A stretch of DNA of 10,302 nucleotides from Bacteroidota bacterium (lineage in GTDB: Bacteria > Bacteroidota > Ignavibacteria > Kapaibacteriales > UBA2268), in NCBI GenBank assembly GCA_024280675.1, contig JAJRPT010000095.1, forward strand, positions 1 through 10,302, read 5' to 3'. The notes below the pieces were generated by a model. That model had not been told where the DNA came from, ran no database searches, and saw only the letters and a list, made by a program, of their open reading frames with translations. Each line of letters starts with the position of its first letter. The stretch's first letter is position 1. A program made the translations under genes and the position numbers. Positions 7,194-10,302 of this stretch are shown piece after piece.

Positions 7194-7317
7194 TCACCCA
7201 ATATTGGGACTGAGCATTTGCTCTGGTTTGATTAATTTATCGAATTCTTCTCCCGAGAGAATGTTAAGATGAATGGCAGCTTCTCGCAAAGTACCGCCCG
7301 TTTTGTGAGCGTGTTTT
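7194..7317 (-). repeat. direct repeat copy B (functional-side fumC 3' end)
   Basis: This is the C-terminal coding end of fumC and is the partner of the remnant at 6462-6585; the offset is 732 bp and 608 bp of unique sequence lies between. Identity is uneven: the terminal 42 bases are identical (7194-7235 versus 6462-6503), the next 31 differ at 13 positions, and the last 51 differ at three. Each copy contains the perfect palindrome CCCAATATTGGG (7197-7208 and 6465-6476) over the last sense codons. Confidence 0.93.
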
Positions 7318-8588
7318 GCGATTTGTGACGCTTTGTCGTATCCAATATGCGGATTAAGTGCCGTCACCAACATGAGTGAAGAATCCACATAATGCTTCAT
7401 TCTCTCAGGATTTGCCGTAATCCCCTCGGCACAATGAATGTTGAACATTCTCATCGAATCAGAAAGTAAGCGAAGCGATTGCAAGAAATTATAAATCATG
7501 ACCGGTTTGTAGACATTCAGCTCAAAATTCCCTTGTGTGCCAGCAAAATTAATTGCGGCGTCATTGCCCATCACTTGCACGCAAACCATTGTCATCGCCT
7601 CACACTGAGTTGGGTTCACTTTCCCTGGCATAATCTACGAACCCGGCTCATTGGCTGGAATATTAATCTCTCCAAACCCACACCGTGGACCGCTCGCCAT
7701 CCAACGCACATCATTCGCAATTTTCATCAGTGATGAGCTGAGGGTTTTGAGTGCACCGTGAGCAAAAACGATTGCGTCATGGGCCGCTAGCGCCTCGAAT
7801 TTATTCGGTGCCGAAACAAAGGGCAAAGCAGTTTCTTTGGCAATCTCTTCTGCTGAAGTTTTGGCAAAATCCTTATGTGAATTTAGCCCAGTGCCGACTG
7901 CCGTCCCGCCAAGTGCAAGCTCGTAAATACCTGGTAACACGAGATTTACACGCTCGATTGCGTTTGTCAGTTGTTGGGCATAAGCAGAAAATTCTTGCCC
8001 TAATGAAACTGGGACTGCGTCCATCAGATGAGTACGACCAGATTTTATATATTGTGAGAACTCTGTCGCTTTTGCATCCATTGTATTACGCAATGTTTTC
8101 AGATTTGGCAAAAGGTGATGCACCAGCTGCTCGGCGGCGGCAATGTGCATTGCGGTCGGGAATGTATCATTTGAGCTTTGTGATTTATTAACATCGTCAT
8201 TTGGATGAATCGGAGTTTTCGAGCCTATCACACCACCAGCCATCTCGATTGCACGGTTGGAAATCACCTCGTTTGAGTTCATATTAGACTGAGTTCCAGA
8301 GCCAGTCTGCCAAACTGAAAGTGGGAAATGTATGTCAAGTTTCCCTTCGATTACCTCATCTGCTGCTTTTGAGATTAGCTCCGCTTTATCGCCTGGTAAA
8401 ACTCCAAGTTTCGCATTGGTAAGAGCTGCGCATTTTTTGAGTATTCCCATGGCACGAATTAATTCCCGTGGCATTGTCTCAATCCCAATCTCAAAATTGA
8501 CAAGCGAACGGGCAGCTTGTGCCCCATAATATACATTTTCTGGCACTTGAATCTCACCCATCGAATCACGTTCTATCCGCATTTTCAT
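7194..8588 (-). pseudogene. fumC: class II fumarase (FumC) interrupted by one in-frame amber codon
   Basis: Encodes fumarate hydratase (fumarate to malate, TCA cycle; a tetramer whose active sites are built from several chains). Read through, it would be about 464 codons, the normal FumC length. Conserved blocks are intact: GSGTQSNMN, HPNDDVNKSQSSND, GRTHLMDA, ALGGTAVGTG, KIANDVRW, and EPGS followed by IMPGKVNPTQCEA. Between EPGS and IMPGK stands TAG (7632-7634, codon 318) where family members have the second serine of GSSxMPxKxN, the mobile loop that supplies a catalytic serine. A single C-to-A change from TCG would create it. Both sides stay in the same frame with no other lesion, so this is a very recent mutation, a sequencing or assembly error, or recoding. 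ATG two codons after the TAG could allow reinitiation. The start ATG at 8588 has AGGG (about 8595-8598) upstream. It is called a pseudogene because the frame is broken as given. Confidence 0.9.
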
Positions 8589-8622
8589 ATTTTACCCTAA
8601 TTTATCATTTCAACAAGTTTCA

Positions 8623-8636
8623 ATTATACAAATATA
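8623..8636 (-). promoter_or_regulatory. candidate fumC promoter (-10/-7 elements)
   Basis: Reading the minus strand, TATATTTG (8636-8629) matches the Bacteroidetes-type -7 element TAnnTTTG, and TATAAT (8628-8623) follows directly. Either would start transcription between the 48-bp repeats and the fumC ATG, 35-48 bp upstream of it. No convincing -35 or -33 TTG element is seen, because that position falls inside the first tandem repeat. Inference from sequence pattern only. Confidence 0.35.
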
Positions 8637-8643
8637 AGAAATA

Positions 8644-8835
8644 CCCACATTCGTGGGATTTTAAATGGGAAGAATTGCACTTTTTGTGTCGCCCACATTC
8701 GTGGGATTTTAAATGGGAAGAATTGCACTTTTTGTGTCGCCCACATTCGTGGGATTTTAAATGGGAAGAATTGTGCTTTTTGTGTCGCCCACATTCGTGG
8801 GATTTTAAATGGGAAGAATTGCACTTTTTTTATTG
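8644..8835. repeat. four 48-bp tandem repeats with hairpin
   Basis: Units begin at 8644, 8692, 8740 and 8788. Units 1 and 2 are identical, unit 3 differs by CA to TG near its position 35, and unit 4 is changed only in its last six bases. Each begins CCCACATTCGTGGG, a five-pair stem with a four-base loop, so the array would fold into a row of small hairpins as RNA or cruciforms. It occupies the divergent region between fumC and the signalling gene, ending about 55 bp from the fumC start. Because 48 is a multiple of three, the array stays open in frames on both strands, giving spurious repeated-peptide ORFs. There are no spacers, so it is not a CRISPR. It behaves like a VNTR-type array; its function is unknown. 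Confidence 0.95.
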
Positions 8836-9033
8836 CTTCATCGAGATATAACTGTGGTAGCTTCACTGGTTCCACACTCGTGTGTCTCAAATTATTTTTC
8901 ATAAATATTAGAATTGTATCAGAATATTTTAGTATTTTAGAGATGTTTCAATGTGTGAAAAATACTATTGAATCTATATTTATGAACAATATAAATGCTT
9001 CAATAACTTCAATAATTTGAGAGGGTAGTTGCT

Positions 9034-9129
9034 ATGTTTTCAGAGAAGGAAAAACAAGTATTTTTATTGACAATAGAGGATTTGCACTGGGGTAAAAATG
9101 GTATAATATTTGCGGTGGAAGGTTTGTGA
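9034..9129 (+). CDS. possible 31-residue small protein or leader ORF
   Basis: ATG at 9034, 31 codons, TGA at 9127-9129. A purine-rich GAGAGGG (9019-9025) lies eight bases before the ATG, a better ribosome-binding site than several real genes here have. The peptide begins MFSEKEKQVFLLT, is amphipathic, has one Trp, and shows no signal peptide or known motif. It lies upstream of, and on the same strand as, the signalling gene. It may be a small protein, a leader peptide or chance; nothing but the ribosome-binding site and start supports it. Confidence 0.25.
   Translation: MFSEKEKQVFLLTIEDLHWGKNGIIFAVEGL
9082..9107 (+). promoter_or_regulatory. candidate promoter for the receiver-PAS gene
   Basis: TATAAT at 9102-9107 matches the sigma-70 -10 consensus exactly; it runs into ATTTG, giving TAATATTTG, close to the Bacteroidetes -7 element TAnnTTTG. 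TTGCAC at 9082-9087 could be the upstream element; its spacing to TATAAT is 14, short for sigma-70, but TTG to the -7 element is about right for the Bacteroidetes type. It would give a leader of roughly 90 bases before the ATG at 9204. It overlaps the end of the 31-codon mini-ORF, so both are unlikely to be used as drawn. Confidence 0.4.
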
Positions 9130-9131
9130 AA

Positions 9132-9161
9132 ATGAGGCTCAGCTTCCGAACAAAACAATGA
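9132..9161 (+). CDS. possible nine-codon leader ORF
   Basis: ATG at 9132 to TGA at 9159-9161, preceded by GGAAGG (9117-9122) with nine-base spacing. The GGAAG can pair with CTTCC (9143-9147) inside the mini-ORF, so its own ribosome-binding site could be hidden in a hairpin. It would lie in the leader of the receiver-PAS gene. This is a weak, speculative call; no codon bias argument suggests attenuation by a particular amino acid. Confidence 0.15.
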   Translation: MRLSFRTKQ

Positions 9162-9203
9162 GTAGATCTTAAAAGATTAGAACACTAATTTATTTATATA
9201 TAC

Positions 9204-10302
9204 ATGAATAAAACTAACATAAGAATACTATTAATTGGTGATGAAAAAAACCAATCCAAACTGACTGAGCTTCTTCAGACCGAGGGGTGTTTGCTCAGTA
9301 GGGCAGAGGGTATCTCAGATGCGAAGGAACTTCTTTCAAATAATCATTTCGATATTGCAATTTTCGACAAAATACTTGAGAACAAAAGCGGCCTTAAACT
9401 CTCTAAGATAGTAAAAGAAATATCCCCCCGAACTCAAATAATCCTGCTCACAGGCAGCTCAAACATTTCGTCACTTCAGCAGAAAACAGAATGCTCTACT
9501 ATCTTCGATTGCCTAACAAAGCCAATTACAAAAGAAAACCTTATAAAATCCGTGAGGAATGCCCTCAGAGCAAAGGTCACAGGAGATGAGTTTTACAAGC
9601 TGATCCAAGAAAATAAAAAGTATAAAGAATGCCTTGAGAAAATAATAGAAGAACGTACTAAGTCGCTTGTCGAAAGCGAACAAACATACCGCAACTTAAT
9701 CAACAATGCCAGTGACGCAATTTATATCCAGAACAAGGAAGGGCATTTCATTGATGTAAATGAAGGTGCTCTCAAAATGTATGGCTACACTCGTGACTAT
9801 TTTATTGGCAAAACATCCGAATTTCTCTCAGCTCCTGGTCTTAATGATTTTGAAGAAATGAAATCAATGATGCAAAAAGCATTTGAGGGCAAATCACAAC
9901 AATTTGAATTTTGGGGAATCAGAAAAAATGGTGAAGTTTTTCCAAAGTGGGTACGGTTCCAAAAAGGAGAGTTTTTTGGCAAAGAGGCATTAATCGTCTT
10001 TGCCCAAGATATAAGCGAGCAAAAAAGAACTAGTGAGAAATTAATTGAAAGAGAAAAAAATCTTAACCAAGCACAAGTTCTTGGAAACCTTGGTTCTTGG
10101 GAGCATGACCTAGAGACAGGAATTATTGAATGCTCAGACAATGCTTTTAGAATATTTGGCTTAGAAGCTCAGGAATGTGAGATGACCATTGGCAGATTTG
10201 CAACTTTTGTCCACGAAGAAGACCTTGCCAAAGTCATCAAAAACATGGAAGATTCATTGAGCAAGATGACGGAATATGAAATAAATTACAGGATAATTCT
10301 CC
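9204..10302 (+). CDS. receiver domain-PAS-PAS signalling protein, 3' partial
   Basis: The frame is open from the ATG at 9204 to the window edge (366 codons). Residues about 6-122 form a CheY-like receiver: acidic Asp13-Glu14, phospho-acceptor Asp55 (AIFDKIL), Thr83 (LLTGSS) and Lys106 (TKPI). A helical linker (about 125-165, EERTKSLVESEQTYRNL) leads into a PAS domain (about 160-275, NNASDAIYIQNKEGHFIDVN), which ends in a PAC-type FAQDISEQKR. A second PAS of the PAS_3 type begins near 290 (LGNLGSWEHDLETG) and is cut by the edge. Such proteins usually end in a histidine kinase or, less often, a GGDEF output; neither is visible. There is no membrane segment, so it is probably cytoplasmic and takes phosphoryl input from a separate kinase. 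The upstream sequence is A/T-rich without a Shine-Dalgarno. It is divergent from fumC. Confidence 0.92.
   Translation, partial: MNKTNIRILLIGDEKNQSKLTELLQTEGCLLSRAEGISDAKELLSNNHFDIAIFDKILENKSGLKLSKIVKEISPRTQIILLTGSSNISSLQQKTECSTIFDCLTKPITKENLIKSVRNALRAKVTGDEFYKLIQENKKYKECLEKIIEERTKSLVESEQTYRNLINNASDAIYIQNKEGHFIDVNEGALKMYGYTRDYFIGKTSEFLSAPGLNDFEEMKSMMQKAFEGKSQQFEFWGIRKNGEVFPKWVRFQKGEFFGKEALIVFAQDISEQKRTSEKLIEREKNLNQAQVLGNLGSWEHDLETGIIECSDNAFRIFGLEAQECEMTIGRFATFVHEEDLAKVIKNMEDSLSKMTEYEINYRIIL

Larger units (their letters stand above)
8836..9203. other. AT-rich divergent intergenic region
   Basis: There is no convincing long gene here. It contains a CACAC-TC-GTGTG hairpin at 8873-8884, reminiscent of the CCCAC/GTGGG hairpin in the tandem units and perhaps a decayed relative. 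It also holds an AT-rich stretch (8885-9018), a 31-codon mini-ORF (9034-9129), a promoter-like TATAAT (9102-9107) and a second nine-codon mini-ORF (9132-9161). ATCTTAAAAGAT at 9166-9177 is a further short palindrome, 26 bp before the signalling gene's ATG. Confidence 0.6.

Noticed and set aside
7632..7634. Genome-wide UAG recoding or a selenocysteine/pyrrolysine-type readthrough
   Set aside because: fabG ends in TAG at its normal C-terminus, the site expects serine, and no special downstream element or suppressor tRNA is seen. Local suppression cannot be ruled out, but a general recoding is not supported.
7479..8191. Open frames antisense to fumC (7479-7733 and 7751-8191, + strand)
   Set aside because: They mirror the codon pattern of the conserved fumarase gene on the other strand and resemble no protein family.
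8644..8835. CRISPR array
   Set aside because: Units abut with no unique spacers and no cas genes are nearby; it is a plain tandem repeat.
8624..8902. 92-codon minus-strand ORF with a 16-residue repeated peptide
   Set aside because: It is open only because the 48-bp tandem unit is a multiple of three. Its start has no ribosome-binding site, and the opposite strand is equally open (8519-8851).
9797..10141. 114-codon minus-strand ORF
   Set aside because: It lies wholly within the well-supported receiver-PAS coding region and is a shadow of it.

Overview
The window looks like a chromosomal segment of an AT-rich Gram-negative bacterium of the Bacteroidota/Chlorobiota superphylum (Ignavibacteria- or Kapabacteria-like is my best guess). 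The reasons are the fabH-fabD-fabG-acpP-fabF-rnc gene order, the short lysine-rich N-terminal extension on RNase III, the split-type glycine decarboxylase subunit (gcvPB), several weak Shine-Dalgarno sequences, and TAnnTTTG-like promoter elements. This placement is inference from content; no marker gene fixes the phylum.

Positions 1-6400 (+ strand) are one tightly spaced housekeeping operon: fabH (5' end outside the window), fabD, fabG, acpP, fabF, rnc and gcvPB. FabD loads malonyl onto the acyl carrier protein AcpP, FabH starts the chain, FabG reduces the 3-keto group, and FabF elongates. RNase III and one half of the glycine decarboxylase P-protein follow in the same transcription unit. An AT-rich 20-bp tandem duplication lies before acpP, and a hairpin straddles the acpP stop codon.

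Positions 6462-8588 (- strand, converging on the operon) hold the most unusual part. A class II fumarase gene (fumC) is open over its full normal length except for one amber codon, which replaces the second serine of the GSSxMPxKxN signature loop. Immediately downstream sits a 196-codon, AT-rich gene of unknown function. It has a helix-hairpin-helix-like segment and a C-terminal cysteine cluster resembling that of endonuclease III. A second, diverged copy of the last 124 bp of fumC follows it. The arrangement gene - cargo - repeated gene end resembles insertion with long target duplication, or integration at a gene's 3' end.

Positions 8589-9203 form the divergent intergenic region. It carries four 48-bp tandem repeats, each with a CCCAC/GTGGG hairpin, plus promoter-like sequences and one or two possible mini-ORFs. 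From 9204 to the right edge runs a response-regulator receiver joined to PAS domains, a signalling protein cut off by the window edge.
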